From the NCBI RefSeq assembly GCF_006439395.2, contig NZ_CP083950.1:1550001-1614000 (forward strand): a stretch of DNA of 64,000 nt. Reading direction: 5' to 3'. Made by a program: the position numbers and the translations under genes. This stretch comes from Mesorhizobium sp. B4-1-4 (lineage in GTDB: Bacteria; Pseudomonadota; Alphaproteobacteria; Rhizobiales; Rhizobiaceae). Positions 1 to 6,729 of the stretch are shown here, in pieces. Numbering within the stretch: position 1 is the stretch's first letter; the number at the start of each line of letters is the position of its first letter. The notes under the pieces are model-generated. The model was not told the origin of the DNA, ran no database searches, and saw nothing but the letters and a program-made list of their open reading frames with translations.

Positions 1-2
1 AC

Positions 3-236
3 GCCTTCGTCTACGAGTTGTTCTTCGCCGAGGAACTGCACGCGCGGAATCTGCGCCCCTTCGCAGCGTCGCGCGAGGCGGGGCTGATGAGCCTCGCCGA
101 TCTCGAAGGCGCCGCGCTCGCCCGCGCCGCCGACGAATGGTCGCGCTGCCTCGCCGACCCCGCCCACCCTCTTTATGCGACCCTCTTCGACCTGCAATCC
201 CTCGACGCGGTGCGGATCATTGAGGGGCGAGCCTGA
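3..236 (+). CDS. C-terminal fragment of probable Eco57I-type DNA methyltransferase/restriction protein
   Basis: The window opens inside this gene; about 77 codons remain, ending in TGA at 234-236. The fragment begins with a VYELFFAEELHARNLRPF stretch. Segments like this occur near the C-terminus of Eco57I/TaqI-like adenine methyltransferase fusion proteins, in the target-recognition region. No catalytic motif is visible because the N-terminal part lies outside the window, so the assignment is by resemblance only. One base separates its stop from the ATG of the ATPase gene at 238, so the two were probably co-transcribed and translated together. The pairing with an SMC-like ATPase suggests a restriction or defence locus. 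Another large modification or helicase-associated protein cannot be excluded. Confidence 0.45.
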   Translation, partial: AFVYELFFAEELHARNLRPFAASREAGLMSLADLEGAALARAADEWSRCLADPAHPLYATLFDLQSLDAVRIIEGRA

Positions 237-237
237 C

Positions 238-1724
238 ATGGCGGATTCGGGGGGAGAAAGCGCAGCGAAGATTGCGTCCATTTATATTTCGGACTTCCGA
301 GCCTTCCCGGCGCTCGCGCCGGCCTCGCTCTTGCTCGACGGCAAGAACCTGTTGGCTTGGGGCGAGAACGGATCGGGCAAGTCCTCCATCTACCGGGCGC
401 TGCGTGGACTGTTCTCGGTGGAGGCACAGGACATTTCGCAGATGTGCAATGTCTTCAGCGATCCGGCCGAACCGAGCGTAAAGGCCACGCTGACCGACAA
501 GACCGAACTGCACTGGTCCGCGGCGGGGCACCCGACCGCCAATGTGCTCGATACGGCGCGAAAGTCGGCCTTTCTGAGCCACACGCGGCTGATCGAAATG
601 AACACGGGTCGGACGGCGAACGACGCCCCGAATCTGCTCACCGTGACGGTGGAAAAACTCCTTGCCGACTACGAGGCGACAATGGCAGGGGGACTCAGGC
701 GAACCGTCGGTGAACTTTGGGCGGAAGTGAATGCGGCCTTGAGCGCCGCGTACAGTATAGCAAGGGAACACGTCGTCCGCCGGACTTCGCGGAAAAGGTC
801 AAGGACGCCTGCAACCAGTTCAATGAAGGCATGAAGCAGGCGCTCGCGGCGCTGGAAGCTCATGCCAAATCCGTCCTTCGTAAACTGCTCGACGTTTTTC
901 AGCCGGATGCGCTCGAACTGGTAGGTTTCACCTTCTTCGGCGTGAACTATGACGAGGAAGCGCGCGAGCTCAGCAACCAGACGATGACCGCCAGCGTCAA
1001 ATTCCGGGATCATGCGCTGCCGGCGCCACCCAATTTCCTGAATGAGGCGCGCCTTTCCGCGCTGGCGATCGCGACCTATCTTGCCGGTCGCCTCGCCTGC
1101 GTCCCGGAAAACGACAAGGCGCTGAAGCTGCTGGTGCTCGACGACCTGCTGATCAGCCTCGACTATTCGCACCGCCGGCCGGTGCTGGACGTGATCGGGG
1201 AGTTGTTCAAGGAGTGGCAGATAATCCTGCTCACCCACGACCGCTTCTGGTTCGAACTCGCACGCGAGCAACTCTCGGGCGAGCCTTGGAAGGCGATCGA
1301 GATATACGAGAAGCTCGACGCCGACGGCCTGCTGCGCCCGGTGATCTGGGAAAGCCAGGACGACCTCGTCGCCGAGACGTTGAAACAGGCGGGCCGGTTC
1401 CTCGACGACAATCATCCCGCTGCCGCAGCGAACTATGCCCGGACGGCATGCGAGCTGACACTGCGCCGCTATTGCCGCAAACACAACATCCAGTTCGGTT
1501 ACACCGATGATCCGCAGAAGATCAAAATTGAGGATTTGCTCAACAAGGGCGAAGCCCATGCAAATGGGAACGCCGACCGCAAGGCCGCCTTCGAGGGATT
1601 GAAGAAATACAAGAAGCTCATCCTCAATCCGCTTTCGCACAATCCCACGCAGCCCATCGTAAAAGCTGACGTGGCAGCGGCGCTCGGAGCCGTCGAAGAG
1701 CTTGTGAAGGCGTGCCGGAAATGA
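238..1724 (+). pseudogene. SMC/RecF-like AAA ATPase, frameshifted near 750
   Basis: The first part (from ATG 238) reads MADSGGESAAK and contains a P-loop, WGENGSGKSSIYRALRG, at about residues 40-56. From about 750 the coding signal moves to another frame, which runs to TGA at 1722-1724. It carries the matching Walker B segment LLVLDDLLISLD, then LLTHDRFWFEL and a helical C-terminal domain rich in Tyr and Arg. Joining the frames gives about 495 residues with the usual P-loop, helical middle, Walker B order of ABC-type DNA-repair or defence ATPases. The join needs a -1 shift. I see no slippery heptamer, so a one-base deletion (or a sequencing error) is more likely than programmed frameshifting. 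It sits one base behind a probable methyltransferase, which suggests an inactivated restriction-type module. Confidence 0.7.
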
Positions 1725-2145
1725 GCTTCGCTCTGAAGATGACTTGGCACCCAAGCTCCGCGATCACACCATGTTGAACCGTCAATCGTCGGTCCTTCAC
1801 GAAACGCCGCTTCGTAATCGTTCCGTCGCGGAAGTCGCTGGGGGGGTTCCGGTTCCGGACTTGCTCAGAAAGACGAAAGACCTGATCCAGCGCCGGAGTA
1901 ACACGATCGCAAGATCCTCGACATTGCGGAACAGATCGCCCTGGTCGCTACCCGACTGCCGCGTAAAGGGCACCGGCACAGCGTCCCAACTATCTTAGGC
2001 GCTGACCATGTCGGTTCTGGGCGATAGAACGATGTCGCGCAGGCGCTGGATAACCCCCAGGGTCGATCGCGCGAGGTCGACCGTGACAAAATGCAAGTCA
2101 TGCCCCTGAATGCGTACCGACTCGTTGAGATTGGTATCAATCGAG
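1725..2145. other. Intergenic stretch with no supported gene
   Basis: About 420 bases separate the broken ATPase and the next small gene. Short open frames exist on both strands. The best one on the minus strand (1995-2159, about 54 codons) has coding-like third positions, but it has no ribosome binding site at a sensible distance and overlaps the start of the plus-strand gene at 2146. It may be the tail of a decayed gene. No RNA gene or terminator was recognised. Confidence 0.5.
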
Positions 2146-2451
2146 GGATGGATGAACATTCCTGAGGCGGTCAGCGAGAGCGCATTGTCCAGCCGTTCTT
2201 GGCTGCGGAGATATGCGCATGCAGGACACGGGCTGCCCGCGGTTATCGAACGGCAGATTGTGCTTGCGCACGAACGGCCTGCGCCGAAAGGCGAGTGGGT
2301 CGGGATGCGTTTTGACATGGAGGACGGCACAACCATCAGCGTGTCGATCCCGTACACCCTGTGGCAGGCGTTCGGCAACGAATACGTGCTCGCCATGATG
2401 TCGGCCGGCGAGATCATCCAGGCGGCATACGGCGAAGCGGGGAAAGCATGA
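2146..2451 (+). CDS. Small hypothetical protein, 101 aa
   Basis: The start ATG at 2146 follows a purine-rich GAGGGATGG; an upstream in-frame ATG at 2110 lacks a ribosome binding site. The protein has a basic N-terminal half and a more typical globular second half containing WVGMRFDMEDGTTISVSIPY and then LWQAFGNEYVLAMMSAGEII. Codon use looks coding, with G or C favoured at third positions. No domain was recognised, and no signal peptide or membrane segment is visible. It lies in the accessory region between the damaged ATPase and a hairpin-rich stretch, so it may be a leftover of an integrated element. Confidence 0.45.
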   Translation, partial: GWMNIPEAVSESALSSRSWLRRYAHAGHGLPAVIERQIVLAHERPAPKGEWVGMRFDMEDGTTISVSIPYTLWQAFGNEYVLAMMSAGEIIQAAYGEAGKA

Positions 2452-2517
2452 TGCCCGTCCTCGCCCTCATTTGCCTCTTGCGCCGTCGTCGGCGCGCTGC
2501 TGCTGCACTGAAAAGGA

Positions 2518-2563
2518 AAGCTCGCCGGGCCGAAGACCCCAAGCCCATGCCCCGGCGAGCTTA
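2518..2563 (+). other. Long inverted repeat (hairpin)
   Basis: The arms AAGCTCGCCGGG and CCCCGGCGAGCTT enclose about 20 bases. A second short hairpin (CCTGATC-CCCC-GATCAGG) follows at 2565-2583, and a GC-rich stem ending in CTTTTT lies near 2622-2637. Together they look like the 3' end of a plus-strand transcript coming from the gene at 2146-2451. Confidence 0.4.
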
Positions 2564-2785
2564 ACCTGATCCCCCGATCAGGACCGGGTGGAGGAGCACC
2601 GGCATTCTGTTCAATGCAAAACCGGGGCCGGCTTTTTCGTCCCGAAACGAGACACATCTGAGGGCGAGTGTTGCCGCAGAGTTACAGCGCAGCAAGCAGG
2701 TTTAGCTCTACAAACGCTGTTGCGTAGGGTTTCCTGGAGCGGCGGATTGTCTGGGGACTAGGGGGCGCAGGTATGAGGGAGATGG

Positions 2786-2815
2786 CCCGCTGACTTCGGT
2801 CAGCGGGTTTTTCTT
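2786..2815 (+). terminator. Rho-independent terminator
   Basis: A perfect 9-bp stem (CCCGCTGAC / GTCAGCGGG) with a TTCG tetraloop spans 2786-2807 and is followed by TTTTTCTTTT on the plus strand. The T tract fixes its direction, so it ends transcription arriving from the left. It also lies just past the stop of the minus-strand gene at 2816, but there is no T tract in that direction. Confidence 0.8.
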
Positions 2816-3124
2816 TTACGTCGGCTTATCGACGAGCGGCCTTTTGCGCTTCGGCGGCACGTAGGCGGTCATCAACCTAACCGTCGCGGCATCCACCGTG
2901 ACCGGCACGCCGAGGTTGACCGTCACCTTGCCCTCGTCAACGCGGACGACATCGCCTATCAGCTCGATCGGCTGGCCGCGCGTTACCTTCGATGTTCGAT
3001 CCAAGATGGAATGCGGCTGGTTATAGGAAGAGATTGAGACGCTTACCCGATCCTCAGTCACTCGCCTGCGCACAGTCGCGGTGATGGCAACCTCATCGCC
3101 AACGTTAATGCTACCCTTCGCCAT
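2816..3124 (-). CDS. Hypothetical protein, 102 aa
   Basis: The gene begins at ATG 3124 and ends in TAA at 2816-2818. The protein alternates short beta-prone segments (VGDEVAITATVRRRV, VSVSISSYN, PIELIGDVVRVDEGKVTVNLG) and ends in a basic tail with PPKRKRP. This suggests a small all-beta fold. The family was not recognised. There is no signal peptide. It stands alone on its strand in the accessory region, with a plus-strand terminator just beyond its 3' end. Such small beta proteins are common in prophage remnants, but no phage structural gene is visible here to support that. Confidence 0.55.
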   Translation of the reverse strand: MAKGSINVGDEVAITATVRRRVTEDRVSVSISSYNQPHSILDRTSKVTRGQPIELIGDVVRVDEGKVTVNLGVPVTVDAATVRLMTAYVPPKRKRPLVDKPT

Positions 3125-3397
3125 TCAAGGATTCTGGCGCGGCGGCCGGCTTCGTCAAGCGCTGGCTAATATACTCTGGCCAGGGAGGTAGGAAGTGACC
3201 GGCGCCCTTCCGTTGGGGGAAATTGCCTGATTAGGCGCCGGCCCGGCGGCCCGCCTCCAGGACCGCCGCATATTCAGCATGGCTAAGATACCTCTTTTGG
3301 ACATGGTGTGATCGCGTAAGGGCTTGGCAGGCAGCGCGAGATAAGGAATATAATCCTTTCGTTGCGGCGACGACTTCAAAAAACCGGAGATCGCCAA

Positions 3398-3640
3398 ATG
3401 GCCAGAAGCAGACCATCCAAACAGCTTTCCGAGGCTGAAATCGAGCGCTTCCTTGTAGCGGCCGAGGCGCTGCACTTGAGCATCGTGAAGCCGTTCATTT
3501 CGCCGCAATGTGAGCATTACCCTTCAACGCGGACCCTGCATGAGGCGCTGTTGAACGCCGTGCGGGAAGTGACAGGGAAGGAAGTCGAGTTCATCCAATG
3601 GAACACCACCGGGTCGGTGCGCCATGCTGCGGAGGAGTGA
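3398..3640 (+). CDS. Hypothetical protein, 80 aa
   Basis: ATG 3398 was chosen because GGAGATC lies just ahead of it; the open frame reaches back to 3362 without a better site. The product begins MARSRPSKQLSEAEIERFLV and continues with a helical region and HEALLNAVREVTGKEVEFIQW. It looks soluble and mostly helical. No family was recognised. It is a single gene on its strand between two minus-strand genes of the accessory region. Confidence 0.5.
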   Translation: MARSRPSKQLSEAEIERFLVAAEALHLSIVKPFISPQCEHYPSTRTLHEALLNAVREVTGKEVEFIQWNTTGSVRHAAEE

Positions 3641-3797
3641 ACGCTGCTGGCGAGAGCGTGGCGGCCCGGCTGCCAGGTGGGTGTTTGGGTTGGGGTGACC
3701 AGCAGCCAAGCCATGCCGGAGGCCCTCCCGGCAGACAGATCATGGCCCTACGTTAGCAGGAACGCAAATCACCACACTGCGAGCATTACCGCTGCGA

Positions 3798-4118
3798 TCA
3801 CTGTGACCCCTTGGACTGGTAGCAATACACTTGCGCCTTATTAGCGAACTCAGAAATTGTGCGCTGCTTGTTCTCTTCGATTTCGAACAGGGGTGTGTCG
3901 TAGGCGTCGATCACCAACTGTTGCGCCTGCCGCTTTGCAGCCCCGTCGGCTTTCTTCTCGAGAATCGACATCAGGACCGACATATCGATGCCACTTTGAC
4001 GCTGTTTCATGATTGTGTAAGCGAGATGCCCATAGGCCGAGCAATCTTCTAAGTTGCCTGCTCTTGTCGGCGTGACCATCGCCAATGTGCCCATAAGCAC
4101 CCTTAAGCCAGCTACCAT
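3798..4118 (-). CDS. Putative exported small protein, 106 aa
   Basis: The start at ATG 4118 gives an N-terminus MVAGLRVLMGTLAMVTPTRAG that resembles a signal peptide with a likely cleavage after TRA. The open frame extends further upstream, but that part looks non-coding. The mature protein has two Cys residues (in EDCSAYG and VYCYQ) that could form a disulfide in the periplasm. The family was not recognised. The neighbour at 4222-4569 on the same strand is also a small secreted protein with paired Cys, so the two may form a functional pair, although their sequences are not clearly alike. Confidence 0.5.
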   Translation of the reverse strand: MVAGLRVLMGTLAMVTPTRAGNLEDCSAYGHLAYTIMKQRQSGIDMSVLMSILEKKADGAAKRQAQQLVIDAYDTPLFEIEENKQRTISEFANKAQVYCYQSKGSQ

Positions 4119-4221
4119 CTGCACAGTATTGCTCCCCCGCAATATTGTCCCGGCCTTTACCGTGCCGCAACCGGAGCATGCGCGCAAGCCGGACGATTTC
4201 GGGTAGTGGGTCAGTTTGAAA

Positions 4222-4569
4222 TTAACAGGCTAGAGCTTTTAGGATAGCGGCCTGGATGAGAGTCGAAACGTGACCTTCGCTTGTCAGTTTTGACGGAACG
4301 TAAGACAACACACGATCGACCAGCGCAGGTATGCTGTCAAAGTCCATGCATAGCTTTGGCCCGTTGCTCATATTTTCAGAAATGGTAACGGCGGCATCCA
4401 CGTGGCCGAGAACGTAAGCAGTGCAAACGGCCCTGTCATGTTCATCAGTTGCCCGGTTTCGACAGAAATCCCAAAAGGTTTCATACGTGATTATGTTGAC
4501 CGCAGGTCGAGCCTGACCGCTTGTCGTGACAAGTGCGGACAGACACAGAACCGATAAAATTCTTCTCAT
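4222..4569 (-). CDS. Rap1a/Tai-like secreted protein, 115 aa
   Basis: The gene begins at ATG 4569 (MRRILSVLCLSALVTTSGQA), a clear signal peptide. The mature part has the spacing of the Rap1a/Tai family: FCRNRA near the start, CTAYVLGHVDAA in the middle, then PKLCMDF and a C-terminal LIQAAILKALAC. In known members these periplasmic proteins protect against type VI amidase effectors, and the Cys residues form disulfides. Here no effector or type VI gene is nearby, so a role in immunity is only a family-level guess. The open frame runs upstream into the transposase remnant at 4615-4948, but the ATG above is the natural start. Confidence 0.6.
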   Translation of the reverse strand: MRRILSVLCLSALVTTSGQARPAVNIITYETFWDFCRNRATDEHDRAVCTAYVLGHVDAAVTISENMSNGPKLCMDFDSIPALVDRVLSYVPSKLTSEGHVSTLIQAAILKALAC

Positions 4570-4614
4570 TGTCGCTCCCCCAGTCTCGGTAAGCCAGAGT
4601 AGGCAATCGCGGTG

Positions 4615-4948
4615 CTTCCTATAGGGTCCGCGCACCATTGGCTTCTCGGCTTCCTTCGCCTCGATTGGTGCCACGATGTCGCCGATCTCCCAAAGCTTGT
4701 CAGTCACGCCAGCGGCCATCGCCGGGGTCACGCGCAACGTGGCATGGATGCGCACAAAATTGTAGTACATGAAATGCAGCGCCACGGCGTTGGCGTGAGC
4801 CTCGACCTTGGAAAAGCCATTAGTCAGAGGGGTGAGGCGGCGCATATGCATCCGCATGGTAAGGTTTTGGCGTTCAGCAAATGACGTGCTGACGTGCCTG
4901 GGATCGGGATTGCCTTCAATGTCATCAGCAGCGAGGCGATGGCGCAGG
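4615..4948 (-). pseudogene. IS1-like transposase remnant (C-terminal part)
   Basis: About 110 codons match the end of an IS1-family transposase as found in rhizobia. Recognisable pieces in order are EGNPDPRHVSTSFAERQNL, TMRMHMRRLTPLTNGFSK, ALHFMYYNFVRIHATLR, TPAMAAGVTDKLWEIGDIV and PMVRGPYRK. An in-frame stop lies just upstream (about 4949-4951), the N-terminal DNA-binding part is absent, and no inverted repeats were identified. It is therefore a dead fragment. It lies between the zinc-ribbon gene, whose stop touches its 5' edge, and the Rap1a-like gene, whose reading frame it shares. Confidence 0.8.
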
Positions 4949-4950
4949 CG

Positions 4951-5253
4951 TTAGCCGACCAGGTGCTTATGCTTCTCGAACAGGGCCAACTTGTCGGGGT
5001 AGCCGAGCCGAAGTTCACCCCCGCAGTTCTCGCATGTGAAGTTGGAAATCACTTTGAACCATGAGCCTTTCCGGATGGTGGGATGCCCGCACTTCGGGCA
5101 CTCAAATCTAAGCGAAACGTCGCGTAGCTCGTCAGGTATGGGCACCGTCACTCCGTCATCTTGGATGCCCGATATCGCAGGACGTGGCGGGCATCCATTG
5201 AACTGACGATGAAGGGACTGTTCTCGCCAGTTGGCAGTGAAATGAAACGGCAA
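4951..5253 (-). CDS. Zinc-ribbon hypothetical protein, 100 aa
   Basis: ATG 5253 to TAA at 4951-4953. The C-terminal half has two CxxC pairs, CPKCGHPTIRKG and TCENCGGELRLG, separated by about 20 residues, which is a typical zinc ribbon. The N-terminal 35 residues are poorly conserved-looking, so the true start could be further in. The ending LALFEKHKHLVG lies directly against the transposase remnant and the C-terminus may have been altered by that insertion. It probably binds nucleic acid or protein through the ribbon; no specific function can be given. Confidence 0.55.
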   Translation of the reverse strand: MPFHFTANWREQSLHRQFNGCPPRPAISGIQDDGVTVPIPDELRDVSLRFECPKCGHPTIRKGSWFKVISNFTCENCGGELRLGYPDKLALFEKHKHLVG

Positions 5254-5430
5254 GCGAATGGTTTCGGCGGCTGGACTTATGCGCGAGCGACATGGGCCTT
5301 AAGTCGCACGGCCTAGCATTAGGAACGCGCATCCGCTGCGATACGAAAGTCCAGAGTAGTGGGGCTCATTTACTTCCGCAGCCTCACGCCAGCGCCGCCG
5401 CCGATCATCTCGCCATCGCCGAGGACTATT

Positions 5431-5543
5431 GTAACCATTTCGGTGACGCCGCCTGCCACATGGAACCAGTTCGGTTACGCCAAAGTATTTTTCAACCATA
5501 TTGGTAACTAAATAATCAATTTGGATCAATTTACATTGGTAAT
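5431..5543 (+). promoter_or_regulatory. Array of imperfect dyads (candidate operators) upstream of a small gene
   Basis: Three 17-bp imperfect palindromes share the plan nnAACC-5-GGTnAC: GTAACC-ATTTC-GGTGAC (5431-5447), GGAACC-AGTTC-GGTTAC (5462-5478) and TCAACC-ATATT-GGTAAC (5492-5508). A weaker copy with a GGTAAT right arm sits at 5527-5543. The first three centres are 31 and 30 bp apart, close to three helical turns, so bound proteins would face the same side of the DNA. The fourth overlaps the -35 region of the promoter at 5530-5559. This is the layout expected for a cooperatively bound repressor or activator; the regulator itself was not identified. Confidence 0.55.
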
Positions 5544-5559
5544 GATTGCGAGCTATATT
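5530..5559 (+). promoter_or_regulatory. Sigma70-type promoter for the gene at 5590
   Basis: TTTACA (5530-5535) and TATATT (5554-5559) are separated by 18 bp, in an AT-rich stretch that stands out from the surrounding DNA. The coding start is 30 bases downstream of the -10 box. The weakest of the upstream dyads overlaps the -35 box. Confidence 0.55.
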
Positions 5560-5589
5560 CAATCTGTTCAAATAGATGGAGTAAAGCAA

Positions 5590-5943
5590 ATGCCGAACAA
5601 ACTAAGCCTTTCCAAAATCCCCCGCGATCCGATCGTTGCGGAAGGTGAGGGAGAAGGGCGCATGCGTGACCAGGACAAGATTGCCATCTTCGATGCAATG
5701 GACCGGCTGAGTTCAGTCGAGGATGGCAGCGATCGCGACGAGGCGGTTCGAATCGCGTGGGCGCAGATGGTCGCCAGCGTCCTATTCATCGAGGCGCGTG
5801 TCGGCAAAGCGAGAGCCGATGCGGTCGTGGCGGAGCTGTGGCGAGCACAACTCGGCGAACGTATGGTGCATATCTACCCCTACAGGGAGGAGCAAACAGC
5901 ATGGCCGGGTCCATCGGCCCGAAAAACCGTCAAGGCCCGTTGA
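5590..5943 (+). CDS. Hypothetical protein, 117 aa, behind the dyad array
   Basis: ATG 5590 is preceded by GGAG at a good distance (ATGGAGTAAAGCAA), so it is preferred over the upstream in-frame ATG at 5521, which would put the promoter inside the gene. The product is acidic and helical in its centre (MRDQDKIAIFDAMDRLSSVEDG, then AWAQMVASVLFIEARVGKA) and ends in a basic tail. No helix-turn-helix is obvious and the family was not recognised. The elaborate upstream region suggests that its expression matters to the element, for example as a small regulator or excision or immunity factor, but this is inference from position only. Confidence 0.6.
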   Translation: MPNKLSLSKIPRDPIVAEGEGEGRMRDQDKIAIFDAMDRLSSVEDGSDRDEAVRIAWAQMVASVLFIEARVGKARADAVVAELWRAQLGERMVHIYPYREEQTAWPGPSARKTVKAR

Positions 5944-6010
5944 ACCCCAATCGGAGCCTATTACGGCTACCTGATTACGAGATGGCTCGGCGGCTTCGGC
6001 TTCCGGGCTT

Positions 6011-6247
6011 TCAGTTTGGCACAGGCGGTATCTTGATCCCGTCCCGCAGCGCTTGCATCACCGACCCTAGAAATGAGATGTTTCGACTGATAGCGAGGTG
6101 CTGCCGATAGAGCTGGGTGATTGCGGCCTTCAGAAGCTCTGGGTCAGAGAAGATTGCTGCTTGCTGGTGAATCATCATCTCGCATGATGCTTGGCACATT
6201 TCTGCAGCCTGATCGAGATCGGCGAGCGCTTTGTCTAGCATATCCAT
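6011..6247 (-). CDS. Hypothetical protein, 78 aa
   Basis: ATG 6247 follows GAAAGGGG at the right distance, so it is preferred to the upstream frame start at 6310. The product MDMLDKALADLDQAAEMC continues as an amphipathic helical protein with Cys residues near its start (AEMCQASCEMMIH) and ends IPPVPN. No membrane segment or known domain is visible. It is the last gene of the accessory region before the tRNA-Glu gene, transcribed in the same direction as the tRNA. Confidence 0.55.
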   Translation of the reverse strand: MDMLDKALADLDQAAEMCQASCEMMIHQQAAIFSDPELLKAAITQLYRQHLAISRNISFLGSVMQALRDGIKIPPVPN

Positions 6248-6406
6248 TTTCGCCCCTTTCGCACCACGTCCATGTCGCATGGACTTGCCGATAGTCGCAG
6301 GAAACGACACGGAATCAACAGAGCACCGTTCGCAATCGTCCGCAGACGTGTATTCGGTGCTTATTCGGCTAGTTCAGGGGAAGAGGTGCTAAGTGCTTGA
6401 AATTTC

Positions 6407-6481
6407 TGGTACGCCCAAGGGGAATCGAACCCCTGTTACCGCCGTGAAAGGGCGGTGTCCTGACCGCTAGACGATGGGCGC
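6407..6481 (-). tRNA. tRNA-Glu (anticodon TTC)
   Basis: Read on the minus strand, the acceptor stem GCGCCCA pairs with TGGGCGT, with a first-position G-U. The anticodon stem CCGCC/GGCGG encloses CTTTCAC with anticodon TTC. The T arm is AGGGG-TTCGAAT-CCCCT and the CCA end is encoded (6407-6409). The gene is 75 bases long including CCA. Its 3' end faces the accessory region at 1-6400, the usual arrangement when an element has integrated into a tRNA gene. Confidence 0.95.
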
Positions 6482-6497
6482 GCTCAGATGAAAGCGG

Positions 6498-6526
6498 CTT
6501 ATACTGACGTTGCACGCAACCGGCAA
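6498..6526 (-). promoter_or_regulatory. Promoter of the tRNA-Glu gene
   Basis: On the minus strand TTGCCG (6526-6521) and TATAAG (6503-6498) are spaced by exactly 17 bp. They lie 17 bases ahead of the mature tRNA 5' end, which fits a short leader trimmed by RNase P. Confidence 0.6.
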
Positions 6527-6729
6527 CCCGTCTGTGGCCGCTCGCGACAACTTTTTTCCGACCTGTCGAAGCGATCGATTTGCGCGGCCTTGACACCAGT
6601 TTCCGGCCGCTGCCCAACAAGACGACCGCGTTGATTTGCGAACTCTTTCAGACGATTGCGAGCCACTTCGACATTGGATCGCCCTGCAACACCAGATTCT
6701 GCTTGGTGTCCGGCTGGCCCACTCCGAAA

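Noticed and set aside
742..770. Programmed -1 frameshift in the ATPase gene
   Set aside because: No slippery heptamer or downstream pseudoknot was seen; a lost base is the simpler explanation.
2448..2564. 38-codon plus-strand ORF overlapping the stop of the gene at 2146
   Set aside because: Arg/Ala-rich product produced by a GC-rich hairpin; no family or independent ribosome binding site.
1995..2657. Long minus-strand ORF opposite the small gene at 2146
   Set aside because: Only the last 54 codons look coding, there is no ribosome binding site, and most of it is the antisense shadow of the plus-strand gene.
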